A DNA stretch of 64,000 nt from Agaribacillus aureus. GTDB lineage: Bacteria > Bacteroidota > Bacteroidia > Cytophagales > Cyclobacteriaceae. Location of the stretch: the NCBI GenBank assembly GCA_030442055.1, contig JAUJEB010000012.1, forward strand, positions 1 to 64,000. Reading direction: 5' to 3'. Shown piece after piece: positions 26,611 through 35,345 of the stretch (position 1 is its first letter; the number at the start of each line of letters is the position of its first letter). The notes beneath the pieces are model-generated. The model ran no database searches and was not told the DNA's origin. It saw only the letters and a program-made list of their open reading frames with translations. Made by a program: the position numbers and the translations under genes.

Positions 26611-26763
26611 ATGCCCGGTATCCCACACAGCTTTCAACTGAATGGAAAAATGGCGCTGGTTAACAGCGGCACAGAAGGGGTGGGAAAAGTGTTGACTAAG
26701 CATCTTGCGGCAGGTGCTGCCATCACCGCCAATTTTAGCTATCTGGAAAATGAGTTTAATTAA
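26611..26763 (+). pseudogene. kduD remnant (N-terminal SDR fragment)
   Basis: A 50-residue frame from ATG 26611 to TAA 26761 reads FQLNGKMALVNSGTEGVGKVLTKHLAAGA. It is the opening of a short-chain dehydrogenase: the first Rossmann strand and glycine loop, with the usual VTGxxxGxG changed to VNSGTEGVG. The catalytic Ser-Tyr-Lys region and all else is missing, and the next gene begins 30 bp later. Its position right after kduI is where KduD (2-deoxy-D-gluconate 3-dehydrogenase) is normally found, so I read it as a kduD gene lost by internal and 3' deletion. The altered glycine loop shows it is also decaying. Confidence 0.7.
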
Positions 26764-26792
26764 AGATATAGTTCAAACCAAAAAAATGAATT

Positions 26793-28046
26793 ATGAAACC
26801 AAAAGGCAAGATTAGGTGGCAGGTTTTGGTGCTGATATTTTTTGCCACCACGATTAACTATATTGACCGCCAGGTAATAGGTATTCTAAAACCCTTCATT
26901 GCAGATGACCTGAATTGGGATGAGACAGATTATGGTTACATTGTAACGGCTTTTCAAATTGCCTATGCCATCGGTTTGGTTACCACCGGCCGGTTTATTG
27001 ATAAATACGGCACGCGTATTGGCTATTTTTGGGCAATTGTGGTTTGGAGTATTGCCGGCATGGCGCATGCCGCGGCGCGTAGTGTCTTTAGTTTTGCGGC
27101 CACTCGCTTTGTGCTTGGTATTGGTGAATCTGCCAACTTCCCCGCAGCAGTAAAGGGTGTCGCAGAATGGTTTCCTAAAAAGGAACGCGCCCTGGCTGCC
27201 GGATTATTTAATTCAGGCTCCACAGTTGGGGCCATCCTGGCACCGATAATGGTCACCTGGATAACCGTTTCAATTGGTTGGCAATGGGCTTTTATCATTA
27301 CCGGTGCGTTGGGTTTCATCTGGGTAGTCTTTTGGCTGGCTTACTACCAGGTCCCTGAGAAACACCCAAAGATTTCCTCAGAGGAATTACAGTATATTAC
27401 CCAGGATACCGCCGAAAAGAGTGATGAGAAGCCAATGAAATGGATAGACCTGCTTAAATACAGGCAAACCGTAGCGATTTGCAGCACGCGTTTTATTTCG
27501 GATTGGGTTTGGTGGTTCTTTCTTTTCTGGATACCCGATTTTTTGAGCAAAACGCATGGGATCAATATAAAGGAAGTAGTTTTGCCGTTGATTGTTATCT
27601 ATGCTGTTTCAAGTATTGGCGGTATTGGCGGAGGATGGGTATCGTCAAATTTTATCAAGACCGGAAAGGGCGTAAATTATGCTCGCAAAACGACCATCCT
27701 GATATGTGCCCTATTAATTCTACCGGTAATGCTGGTCTCCCAGGTAGCGAATTTATGGGTGGCTGTTGGCTTAATTGCCCTGGCAGCGGCGGGACACCAG
27801 GGTTGGGCTTCCAATATCTTTACCATTGTTTCCGATATTTACCCCAAAAATGCGGTCGGTTCTATGATGGGGCTTAGCGGATTTACCGGTGCTATCGGGG
27901 GCGCCTTGTCGGCCTCTTTTGTCGGCGTGTTGCTGGATGCCACCGGAAGTTATTTCCTGATTTTCCTGGTGGCGTCAACTGTTTATTTAGCGAATTGGGC
28001 TATCCTACGGATTTTTATCAGAGAAATTAAACCTTTAGCGCCGTAG
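26793..28046 (+). CDS. MFS hexuronate transporter, ExuT-like (ACS family)
   Basis: 417 residues with 12 predicted membrane segments. N-terminal INYIDRQVIGILKPFI is the anion:cation symporter opening, followed by the MFS loop motif GRFIDKYGTRIGYFWAIVVWS and by RFVLGIGESANFPAAVKGVAEWFPKKERALAAGLFNSGS, the region most typical of ExuT-type hexuronate transporters. It would import unsaturated uronate or its keto form for KduI. Located directly after kduI and the kduD remnant on the same strand, so it is probably in the same transcript. Confidence 0.92.
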   Translation: MKPKGKIRWQVLVLIFFATTINYIDRQVIGILKPFIADDLNWDETDYGYIVTAFQIAYAIGLVTTGRFIDKYGTRIGYFWAIVVWSIAGMAHAAARSVFSFAATRFVLGIGESANFPAAVKGVAEWFPKKERALAAGLFNSGSTVGAILAPIMVTWITVSIGWQWAFIITGALGFIWVVFWLAYYQVPEKHPKISSEELQYITQDTAEKSDEKPMKWIDLLKYRQTVAICSTRFISDWVWWFFLFWIPDFLSKTHGINIKEVVLPLIVIYAVSSIGGIGGGWVSSNFIKTGKGVNYARKTTILICALLILPVMLVSQVANLWVAVGLIALAAAGHQGWASNIFTIVSDIYPKNAVGSMMGLSGFTGAIGGALSASFVGVLLDATGSYFLIFLVASTVYLANWAILRIFIREIKPLAP

Positions 28047-28114
28047 TCTGACAACCGGGGAGTAGACCGGATCAGAAGGCTCCCAGAAAATGTATTGCAT
28101 CACAATTTCCTGAA

Positions 28115-30064
28115 ATGAAAAAAGTAAATAGCTACATAATACTTGCCGTGTTGATAAGTGTATTCGGTTGCGACCATTCCTACCGATCACCCGATAAAAA
28201 TATCCCTGCGGCAATCACCAAAGACCCAGTATTGATACCGTCTCATGTGTTAAAGGACAGTCCTGTTCAAAACCGTTCCCATCCACTGTCGAAGAAGATC
28301 AATGAGTTTTTGGATAATCAGCTGAGGGTAGATAATTTCGAAGCCACCAGCTACAGAAAGGTCGATTACCTGAAAGTGATTGACCGGCAGGTACGCGCCA
28401 TGCTAACATACCAGGATAGCAGTGGTCGTATTATAGATCCTGTGGAGAAAACCGAAAAGTACTATACCACGCCCTGTTATGCCCATAGTGTCGCTGCTTT
28501 GCTGGCCTCTTCGTACATTAAAAAAGAAGATAACCTGGCGCTGAGTGGCATGAAAGCCCTGGATATCGCTTTGACAGACATGGTCAATGCCACAGTAAAT
28601 GGGAACCATGGTGATTTTTATACCTGGCCTGTTATGCTTGCCTATAAACTTTACAGGCCGTTTGTCAGCGAGGAACGATTGAGATCCTGGGATAAGATGC
28701 TTCAATCTATAGATATCGCGAAACTATATAGAACATACAATCAAGCAGAAGGGAATAACTGGGTACTGGTGCATAGCGCCGGCGAATTTCTCAGAGCAAC
28801 CACCGGATTTACGGCTTTTGATTATATGGAAAAAATGTTGGGCTTGCAACTTGCTAATTTTACGGCATTGGGTATGTATAATGAGCACGGCAACCCATTA
28901 CCCTATGATCTTTTTGCCAGGCATTATATGTCCGGCATGTTGCAGCTGGGTTACGGTGGACAACAATTGGAAGCCTTAAGAGATCATTTATGGAAAGGTG
29001 CCTGGATGTCGTTGTTTATGCAATCTCCGTTTGGCGAACTTCCGACGGGCTATAGAAGTAGCCATCATATCTGGAATGAGGCAGAGCAATGTGTGATTTT
29101 TGAAATATACGCCTTGGCCTATGCAAAACGTGGATCTGATAGGGAGGCCGGTGCCTTTAAGAGAGCGGCCCATTTGTCGCTCGATGCCATCAACCGGTGG
29201 ATCAGATCAGATGGATCGGGCTATATTGTAAAAAATCGTTATCCCATTGAAAACCGCCATGGATATGAGGGGTATTCTATGCATACCTGTTACAACATGC
29301 TGGCGACCTCGATGTTAGCGCAAGCCTGGCAATTTGCAGATGACGCTATAACTGAGTACCCTTCACCAGCCGATGTAGGAGGTTTTGTCGTGCCGATTCT
29401 TGAGCCCTTTCACAAAGTTTTTGCCAACGCAGGCGGTACCTACCTGGAATATGAAACCAGAGGCGATGAAAAATATAATCCAACAGGTTTCATACGGGCC
29501 CATATAAAAGACGGTAACCCTCAATTAGGCCCCTCTAATGGATTGGCACCATATTTTAGCGGGGAAGGTATAAACATTGCTACTGGTCCTTCCTGGCAAT
29601 CTGCTGACGGCTCCTGGGTTGCCCTGGCAGAACTACGCCCTAAGAAACCAAAGGTTGAGATTTTAGAGGAAAGCGTAGCAGCAGTTAAATTTAGCCTAAC
29701 CTACGAATTAGGCAATTCGGAGCGCATACCAGATAAGATAACGATTATAGAAACCTTCCTGATCGCCAACGGCAAGATAACAGTTACGAATGAGTTCAAA
29801 GGCCTCACCGGTAAAAAACGGATCAACTGGCCCATGCTGGTCTTCGATGGCAAAGAAACAGTGAAGGCGGACTTACAGCCGTCCGATGTTTCTTTAGAGC
29901 TGAGGGGAAAAGGGGTAAATTTTAAGATTTTATCCCCGGGAAATATCAAGCTTGAGCGATCCGGTAGGCCCCTTAAACATGTCAATGGCATAGCCGAGGT
30001 GGTTTTTGCAGAGTTTTCAGGAGATAAGGTTTCTTATATGTTGCAATCGAAAGAAGGTATTTAA
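28115..30064 (+). CDS. Lipoprotein, putative polysaccharide lyase with (alpha/alpha)-toroid and beta-sheet domains
   Basis: 649 residues; lipobox VLISVFGC with Cys near 19. Residues ~60-390 are helical repeats with conserved aromatic and polar clusters (QAEGNNWVLVHSAGEFLRATTGF; LPYDLFARHYMSGMLQLGYGG; SSHHIWNEAEQCVIFEIYALAYA; EGYSMHTCYNMLATSMLAQAW). Residues ~420-649 are beta-rich. This two-domain plan is that of heparinase/alginate-lyase-type enzymes. NNW and the Tyr/His clusters could form the active site. No CAZy family assigned with confidence. Position after GH105, kduI and exuT, and the downstream need for a lyase to make unsaturated uronate, support a polyuronide lyase on the cell surface or in the periplasm. 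Function is inference. Confidence 0.55.
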   Translation: MKKVNSYIILAVLISVFGCDHSYRSPDKNIPAAITKDPVLIPSHVLKDSPVQNRSHPLSKKINEFLDNQLRVDNFEATSYRKVDYLKVIDRQVRAMLTYQDSSGRIIDPVEKTEKYYTTPCYAHSVAALLASSYIKKEDNLALSGMKALDIALTDMVNATVNGNHGDFYTWPVMLAYKLYRPFVSEERLRSWDKMLQSIDIAKLYRTYNQAEGNNWVLVHSAGEFLRATTGFTAFDYMEKMLGLQLANFTALGMYNEHGNPLPYDLFARHYMSGMLQLGYGGQQLEALRDHLWKGAWMSLFMQSPFGELPTGYRSSHHIWNEAEQCVIFEIYALAYAKRGSDREAGAFKRAAHLSLDAINRWIRSDGSGYIVKNRYPIENRHGYEGYSMHTCYNMLATSMLAQAWQFADDAITEYPSPADVGGFVVPILEPFHKVFANAGGTYLEYETRGDEKYNPTGFIRAHIKDGNPQLGPSNGLAPYFSGEGINIATGPSWQSADGSWVALAELRPKKPKVEILEESVAAVKFSLTYELGNSERIPDKITIIETFLIANGKITVTNEFKGLTGKKRINWPMLVFDGKETVKADLQPSDVSLELRGKGVNFKILSPGNIKLERSGRPLKHVNGIAEVVFAEFSGDKVSYMLQSKEGI

Positions 30065-30105
30065 GATAGGCAGGAAAAACGCAATGTATTGTCAGCATTC
30101 CTATT

Positions 30106-30172
30106 GTCCGCATTTAAGGGTTGGCCAGAGGGATGGCTAATGCGGATACCCTGGTTTAGCATTTGCAATGCT
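30106..30172 (+). repeat. Compound hairpin repeat, copy 1
   Basis: First hairpin TCCGCATT (30107-30114) with AATGCGGA (30139-30146); second hairpin AGCATTTGCAATGCT (30158-30172). It lies between the putative lyase gene and the convergent beta-helix gene, and may act as a bidirectional 3' element. A T-tract of nine Ts follows at about 30187-30196. Confidence 0.8.
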
Positions 30173-30302
30173 CGTGCTTATTTTAAGAAGGCACTTTTTT
30201 TTTGATTTAAGAGCACCTTACCTGAAAGCAAACCACGCAATGATAGCCGGAAATATAAAAGGAAGTTATTACCACGCATTTACATAGACATATCCACCCA
30301 TT

Positions 30303-32225
30303 TCAGTCAGACTTATTCCAAACCAGATAAGTATTTACTCCTTTCGTCAACGCCTCAAAAGGGCCTGGCATCGGATGCTTTTTGTTCCGGAGGTTACCCG
30401 GGAAATCGCTGTCAAGTATCATCGGCGTTCCATTTGCATTTTCATAAATAGCCTCTGAAATAATGGTGGTGCCTAATAAAGAAGTAGTTACCTGAGCTGA
30501 TTTAGTGCGATCAGGCGCTTTTTTGATCTTAATACTGAGGTATAACGCACCGTCCTTTTCTTCTAAGTCAATAATCGGTTTGTCATTTGGAATTTCCGTA
30601 AAGTATAGCTCCTCCTGATCCGGTTTTGCCCCGTTATAGTAAACATTTCCCCGGGCTATGTTTTCGTATTTCGTAATTTCATAGCCTTGCAACCCGTAGA
30701 AGATAGCATCAATGCGGTCCATATGGACTTTACTGTCATCATATGCCTGCTTGATGAAAATGTTATTAAAAAAGCGATTGTCACCGCCCAAAGTATTGCT
30801 TAATCCCGCTACTTTGGTTGAATGAGGTAAATGGTAAGGGGTATAACGCCCAGGAATATCGCCGTATACAATTCTTCCCGCAATAAGATTATGGGCAAAG
30901 GCACTGCTTTCCGACCAATCCTTTATAGCGGTTTCGGAGAGAAAAATATTGTGGTCAACCATATTTGGTCCGTGATTCACCTCGGTGAATAAATCATCGG
31001 AGGTGTTATCGTAGAGTACATTTTTAGTAATTCTGGTGCCTTGTGCCATCCAGTCGATCCAAATGCCTCGTCCAGTGTTATGGATGCGATTTTCAGCAAT
31101 CAACATATCGATGGGCGCGTGTATTTTGATGCCGGCCATTTCGGCGCCGGCAAAGGTTCTTCTGGTCCATATATCGTAAATGTGGTTGTTGTGGATTTTG
31201 CTGTAAACTGCTCCCAAGCTTCCCACAATACCGGCTTGCCCGCAGTCATAAATCACGTTGTTACGAACAATGTGAGAGCCAATTTTTTCTTTCGACCAAC
31301 CAATCTCAAGCGCTCTGAAAATAACTTCGTTGTAATGCGTAGCGCCGCCTTTGGTTTTGTTGTGACTCCATACATTGTGGCCGGTTGCCCTTTCTTTTCC
31401 CAAAGTAACGCCTACACATTTTGAATTACTGATCACATTATGTTCAATAATCCAGCCTTTACTCCAATGGGTTCCAACTAATCCAATTTGCTCCGCTGTT
31501 GGCGCGGCCCATTGCGTGGCGGCCTGATCCATTATAAACCCGCGGACCGTAATATAATTTACGCCAGGCTTATCCGGGTAAAAGCAACTTGGCCTGACGT
31601 TGATCTCTACTAACTCCTGATTAGGATCAAAACCTTGAAAATTGGCCCAGAGTGTTGTATTGTTTTCATCCACCTGACAAAACCAGGTATAGGTTGACGC
31701 TTTTTTATCTAATGCATCGGGATATGGTTCTGATTTCTTCACATCCTCCAGCGTGTTTTTTTCAAATAATGCTTTCCCATTTAAAAAGACCTCGCCGGTA
31801 TGGTGCTTAAAGCCTTTATGATTAAACCAGTCGCCGGTTATCAGATCGTTATAAGGATTATAATCCCCGAAAAATGAGTTGGGTAGTACAATTTTCCACA
31901 AAGAACCATCCACCTGCTTCCAGTTTTTGACAGATTCCGATCCCTTGATTATTACTTTATCACCGGTGGCGGCGCGGTACAATATTCTGTTTAAGTCGCT
32001 GGTGCCACCTCTGCGAGGGTTAACGCTTTCTCTGTAAATACCGGCGTGAACGGTTATCGTATCTCCCGGATTGGCTATTTCTGCAGCAGCCGAAATAGTT
32101 TGAAGTGGCTGCGAGGCGGAACCATCGTTCTTATCGCTTCCGGTTTTGGAAACATGATATTCCTTTGCCCCAATCTTGCCGGAAAGGACAATGAATAATG
32201 CACTTAAAAGGATTTTTATTTTCAT
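30303..32225 (-). CDS. Exported right-handed parallel beta-helix protein (GH141/DUF1565-like)
   Basis: 640 residues; signal peptide MKIKILLSALFIVLSGKIGA. The mature start EYHVSKTGSDKNDGSASQPL followed by TISAAAEIANPGDTITVHAGIYRE is the opening common to DUF1565 and GH141-type beta-helix enzymes. Many repeated strand turns follow (NVISNSKCVGVTLG; NNVIYDCGQAGIVGS; NRIHNTGRGIWIDWM; NVLYDNTSDDLFTEVNHGP), rich in Asn ladders and acidic residues. GH141 includes fucosidase and xylanase activities, and other beta-helix proteins are lyases, so the reaction is open. It begins one base after the GH29-like gene's stop, so the two are translationally coupled and probably act on the same linkage region. 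Confidence 0.7.
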   Translation of the reverse strand: MKIKILLSALFIVLSGKIGAKEYHVSKTGSDKNDGSASQPLQTISAAAEIANPGDTITVHAGIYRESVNPRRGGTSDLNRILYRAATGDKVIIKGSESVKNWKQVDGSLWKIVLPNSFFGDYNPYNDLITGDWFNHKGFKHHTGEVFLNGKALFEKNTLEDVKKSEPYPDALDKKASTYTWFCQVDENNTTLWANFQGFDPNQELVEINVRPSCFYPDKPGVNYITVRGFIMDQAATQWAAPTAEQIGLVGTHWSKGWIIEHNVISNSKCVGVTLGKERATGHNVWSHNKTKGGATHYNEVIFRALEIGWSKEKIGSHIVRNNVIYDCGQAGIVGSLGAVYSKIHNNHIYDIWTRRTFAGAEMAGIKIHAPIDMLIAENRIHNTGRGIWIDWMAQGTRITKNVLYDNTSDDLFTEVNHGPNMVDHNIFLSETAIKDWSESSAFAHNLIAGRIVYGDIPGRYTPYHLPHSTKVAGLSNTLGGDNRFFNNIFIKQAYDDSKVHMDRIDAIFYGLQGYEITKYENIARGNVYYNGAKPDQEELYFTEIPNDKPIIDLEEKDGALYLSIKIKKAPDRTKSAQVTTSLLGTTIISEAIYENANGTPMILDSDFPGNLRNKKHPMPGPFEALTKGVNTYLVWNKSD

Positions 32226-32226
32226 C

Positions 32227-33846
32227 TTAGGATAATGTGATTTTAAAGGCCACCGCGTGTTTTGATTTTATCTTTTTTGGAACATCAATGACCAATGCCT
32301 GTGCCGTGAATTCCCAATTTATTTTTTGAGCATTGCCCAGCAATTCGATCTTAGCAATTTGCTTACCCAATAATTTTGAATTTTTACCTAATGCCTTAAT
32401 CTCAACAGGTTTTTTGGGTATGCCCATAGCCATAGCGTAGAGGAAATTTCCTTTGGTAGTAAAACGAATATCTTCTGCCACGAAAGGTTTGGATGGCTCC
32501 TTGAAATGTCCGGCCGTTACAATGGTTGGCCCTTCCCCATAAATCTTCCAGGGACGAGTTTCGTATATGGCTTCTCCGTTAATCTTTAGCCATTGCCCGA
32601 TTACATCCAGATCCTTTTTGAATAAATCGGGGATTGACCCGTCTGCCCTCTGGCCAACATTCAACAATAAATTTCCGTTCTTGCTGACGATATCGCACAG
32701 GTTTTGGATCACCATGGGCCCATCCAGAAGTTTTTTGTCCTTTGAGCCTTTCATGGCCGCTTCTTCTCCAACCTTGGTCACCACGGTATCAGTTTTTCCC
32801 AGGTAAAACCAGCCTTGATTAATGGTGGTGTCGGTCTGCCAGGGAATTTCCCTCAGCTTATCACTTTGTCCTCTTTCAATATCGTCGACACATGTTCCTT
32901 CAATTTCTTTGTTGCCATGGGTTTTAATGCACATCACGGCTTCATTCTTTCCATTGTTCCTTTCCATGTTTGAATTATAGAAATGCGTGACAATGTTAAT
33001 TCCTTCACCGGTATCTTTATATGGAAATGACCCGTCGAAATAGAAGAGATCCGGCTCATAGCTATCCAGCAGGTCTTTCATGCGATTGTACCAGTTTTGA
33101 CGAAAACCGGCATGGACTTTATTTCGGTTTTTGGGGTCTCTACGCACATAGAAATCTTCGTAATCAGGGTTGACGGTGTCGTATGGAATTCCCGCTTTGG
33201 GGCCTTCCAGGTCGGTAGTTCCGTGAAACCAACGTTCTATATGTGTAGACATGTGCTCCGAAACACCAAAGCGGAGGCCAAGCTTGTCGCATGCCTTTTT
33301 CCACTCGCCGATAAAATCAATCTTAGGTCCCATGTTTTTCGCATTCCAGCGGTGATGTTTGGAGTTCCAATTATCGAAATTATCGGAGTGGACAGCAACC
33401 GGGACCACGTATCTGGCCCCTATTGATTTAAAATAGGCGCCTAGTTTTTCCGCATCAAATTTATCGGCCTTCCACAAAGGAACGAAGTCTTTATAACCAA
33501 ATTCCGAAGGATGGCCATAAGTATCGAGGTGATATTGGTATACATCTTTGCCCCATTCCGCCCAATGAGGGAATTGAGGATCTTTCTTTTGTAAATACAT
33601 GAATCGCCCGTAGTGACCGTTCATGCCTGGAACAGTATTGAGCCCGTAATGAAGAAATATTCCGAATTTTGCATCTCGGAACCAGGCAGGGCATTCGTAT
33701 TGGCGAAGTGAATCATAGTTCGGTTTAAAAGGATCCGTTATTTTATTGATTATTGACTTGGCACGTACAAGATTTCGAGAGAAGAATAAGGTCAACCCTG
33801 AAAAAAAACTTGTTCTGATAAATGATCTTCGCGATGTGGTCTTCAT
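32227..33846 (-). CDS. GH29-like alpha-L-fucosidase
   Basis: 539 residues. N-terminal MKTTSRRSFIRTSFFSGLTLF is a twin-arginine-like signal. The catalytic domain begins ECPAWFRDAKFGIFLHYGLNTVPG, typical of GH29 (WFRxAKFGIFxHWG), and continues with ARYVVPVAVHSDNFDNW, FGVSEHMSTHIERW and PDLFYFDGSF, where Asp271 aligns with the nucleophile. The C-terminal ~120 residues form a beta-sandwich, including NGNLLLNVGQRADGSIPD before it. GH29 removes alpha-L-fucose, but distant members hydrolyse other 6-deoxy sugars or galactose, so specificity is tentative. First gene of a two-gene minus-strand operon with the beta-helix protein. Confidence 0.85.
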   Translation of the reverse strand: MKTTSRRSFIRTSFFSGLTLFFSRNLVRAKSIINKITDPFKPNYDSLRQYECPAWFRDAKFGIFLHYGLNTVPGMNGHYGRFMYLQKKDPQFPHWAEWGKDVYQYHLDTYGHPSEFGYKDFVPLWKADKFDAEKLGAYFKSIGARYVVPVAVHSDNFDNWNSKHHRWNAKNMGPKIDFIGEWKKACDKLGLRFGVSEHMSTHIERWFHGTTDLEGPKAGIPYDTVNPDYEDFYVRRDPKNRNKVHAGFRQNWYNRMKDLLDSYEPDLFYFDGSFPYKDTGEGINIVTHFYNSNMERNNGKNEAVMCIKTHGNKEIEGTCVDDIERGQSDKLREIPWQTDTTINQGWFYLGKTDTVVTKVGEEAAMKGSKDKKLLDGPMVIQNLCDIVSKNGNLLLNVGQRADGSIPDLFKKDLDVIGQWLKINGEAIYETRPWKIYGEGPTIVTAGHFKEPSKPFVAEDIRFTTKGNFLYAMAMGIPKKPVEIKALGKNSKLLGKQIAKIELLGNAQKINWEFTAQALVIDVPKKIKSKHAVAFKITLS

Positions 33847-34336
33847 AGTTATAAATTTTAAGAGGCCTCAGATCCAGGATAGCTTTATGCCGGCAAAATT
33901 AAATGTAAACTATTTCTCCTATCACAAGGAATTGTTCAAATAGGTGGGGTAAATTGTTCGGCCGCTTTAGGGAATAAAACTGCACATTGAAAACAGGATA
34001 TTTACCTGTGAGAATAAATAACAGATCACACGACCTTGGAAGTCCTGCCTGTAACAAGGCTGTTTTTCATAAAAATCCCACCTTGGGTCAGCCCATCAAT
34101 TTCAAAGATTAATATATGACCAACAACAAACTATGGGATTAGATTTCTGGCAAAATGGTCAAAAACATACTGCAAAGAAAGTTAATTGAGGCAAAACCCG
34201 TTGAGCGATTTCCACAACATTAGCACAGCCTTTGAGTGACTTGTGTCGAAGGACGGCTATAAAAAAATACTACACCAGGTCTACTTCTTATTATTCTAGG
34301 CCCCATGTAAGAAAGTCAATATCTGCGCCGCCTTAT
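33847..34336. other. Intergenic region between the GH29-like gene and the repeat at 34.34 kb
   Basis: About 490 bp without a supportable gene on either strand. It must hold the promoter for the minus-strand GH29-like operon. I see no clear -7 element, hairpin with T-tract or RNA gene. Confidence 0.4.
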
Positions 34337-34462
34337 CGAGTCCCGGAGGGACCAAACGCCGGTAACACCATAAGCAGCAAATAAGCGCCAAGTCCTGGAA
34401 GGACGAAACAAAGGAGTTGCCCGAATTTGTTGTCTTTCCCGGAATACTTTATGTCCTCCGGG
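34337..34462. repeat. Intergenic palindromic repeat cluster
   Basis: TCCCGGAGGGA (34341-34351) and GTCCTGGAAGGAC (34392-34404) are near-perfect palindromes separated by 40 bp, and TCCTCCGGGCCCC follows at 34453-34465. The arrangement of 'gagtcccggagggaccaaac' and 'gtcctggaaggacgaaaca' type blocks is that of Bacteroidota REP-like intergenic repeats. No gene is supported within it. Confidence 0.5.
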
Positions 34463-34537
34463 CCCCTTGAATCTAAGCGGTAAAATATTGCTTATCTGCT
34501 GGCAAAATAGTAGATTGAACTGCCATATTTTTTAGCT

Positions 34538-35053
34538 ATGGGAAAAATGAGATTATTTTTTACCTGTATCTGGTTTTTGGCAAACCCCTCGTTGGTTTGG
34601 TCGCAAAGTATTGAACTTTCTACTGGAATGGCACTTCCGGAGACCTTTAACTTCTCAGCGCGTATAATATCCTCAAAGGTCATAGGCGGGATTTCCTACG
34701 GTTTTTTACCCGCCCATGAAGAAAGTTTAAGAACATTTACAGGAGATGTTGGAATACCGTTTGGAAGGATGGCCGCCAACGCTGAAAGCAAACGAAGTCA
34801 GGTACGTTTAGGATTTACCTATTACAGGGAGGAAACATCATCAAGGATATTTAAGAATTGGTATTCAAATTTAAGGGTCGGGAGGAATTATTTTTTCAGT
34901 AAACAACTGGGTTTGGGCCTGGAAGGAGGTATGACTATAAGATTGTCGGAAAAGACTGAGCGAAAGGATGGCTTCACCGGTGGGTCTTCATTTCAAATAT
35001 TGGATGATTTTTTACCATCGTTATCCATCAGGTTCTTTTATAGGCCGTCTTAG
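34538..35053 (+). CDS. Small outer-membrane beta-barrel-like protein
   Basis: 171 residues; signal peptide MGKMRLFFTCIWFLANPSLVWSQ. The mature part alternates short amphipathic strands and turns (SIELSTGMALPETFNFSARI; KVIGGISYGFLP; SQVRLGFTYYREE; LGLGLEGGMTIRLSE) and ends SLSIRFFYRPS, as in eight-stranded outer-membrane barrels, although the last residue is not Phe. Function unknown. Flanked by intergenic repeats, and apparently a single gene. Confidence 0.65.
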   Translation: MGKMRLFFTCIWFLANPSLVWSQSIELSTGMALPETFNFSARIISSKVIGGISYGFLPAHEESLRTFTGDVGIPFGRMAANAESKRSQVRLGFTYYREETSSRIFKNWYSNLRVGRNYFFSKQLGLGLEGGMTIRLSEKTERKDGFTGGSSFQILDDFLPSLSIRFFYRPS

Positions 35054-35330
35054 TGTGCTTTTGCATTCATGGGTTCGACAAGATTTTTTTCGCCTTGTCA
35101 GGCTTCGTTTTAGTTTGTTGGTTAAATTCTTTTTTTAAGAGAAATTACTTACGCTTGCAAATCTTCTTGTTTTGCACCAGTTGTCCCTAAAAATCGCACG
35201 CATCAGACTCAGTTAATCACGCTAAAAAGAAAATATCTGCTGACTGAAACTTTACCGGTCAATTGTTATGGAATTTTAACCATACTGTAAAGAAATCCTT
35301 TCCTCTTATCAATTTCCCCCATAGGTTGTT

Positions 35331-35338
35331 TACATTTG
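35331..35338 (+). promoter_or_regulatory. TAnnTTTG -7 element, start codon 8 bases downstream
   Basis: TACATTTG matches the Bacteroidota -7 consensus exactly and ends seven bases before the ATG at 35346, so transcription should begin at or very near the start codon. A leaderless or near-leaderless mRNA for the MFS transporter is the simple reading. The -33 region (aatttcccc) is weak. Confidence 0.5.
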
Positions 35339-35345
35339 CGCCTTT

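Noticed and set aside
31041-31424. A 127-residue plus-strand frame
   Set aside because: Antisense to the beta-helix protein; no independent support.
34538-35053. Part of the uronate locus
   Set aside because: It is separated by a 690-bp repeat-containing gap, is on the opposite strand from the GH29 operon and has no glycan-related motif.
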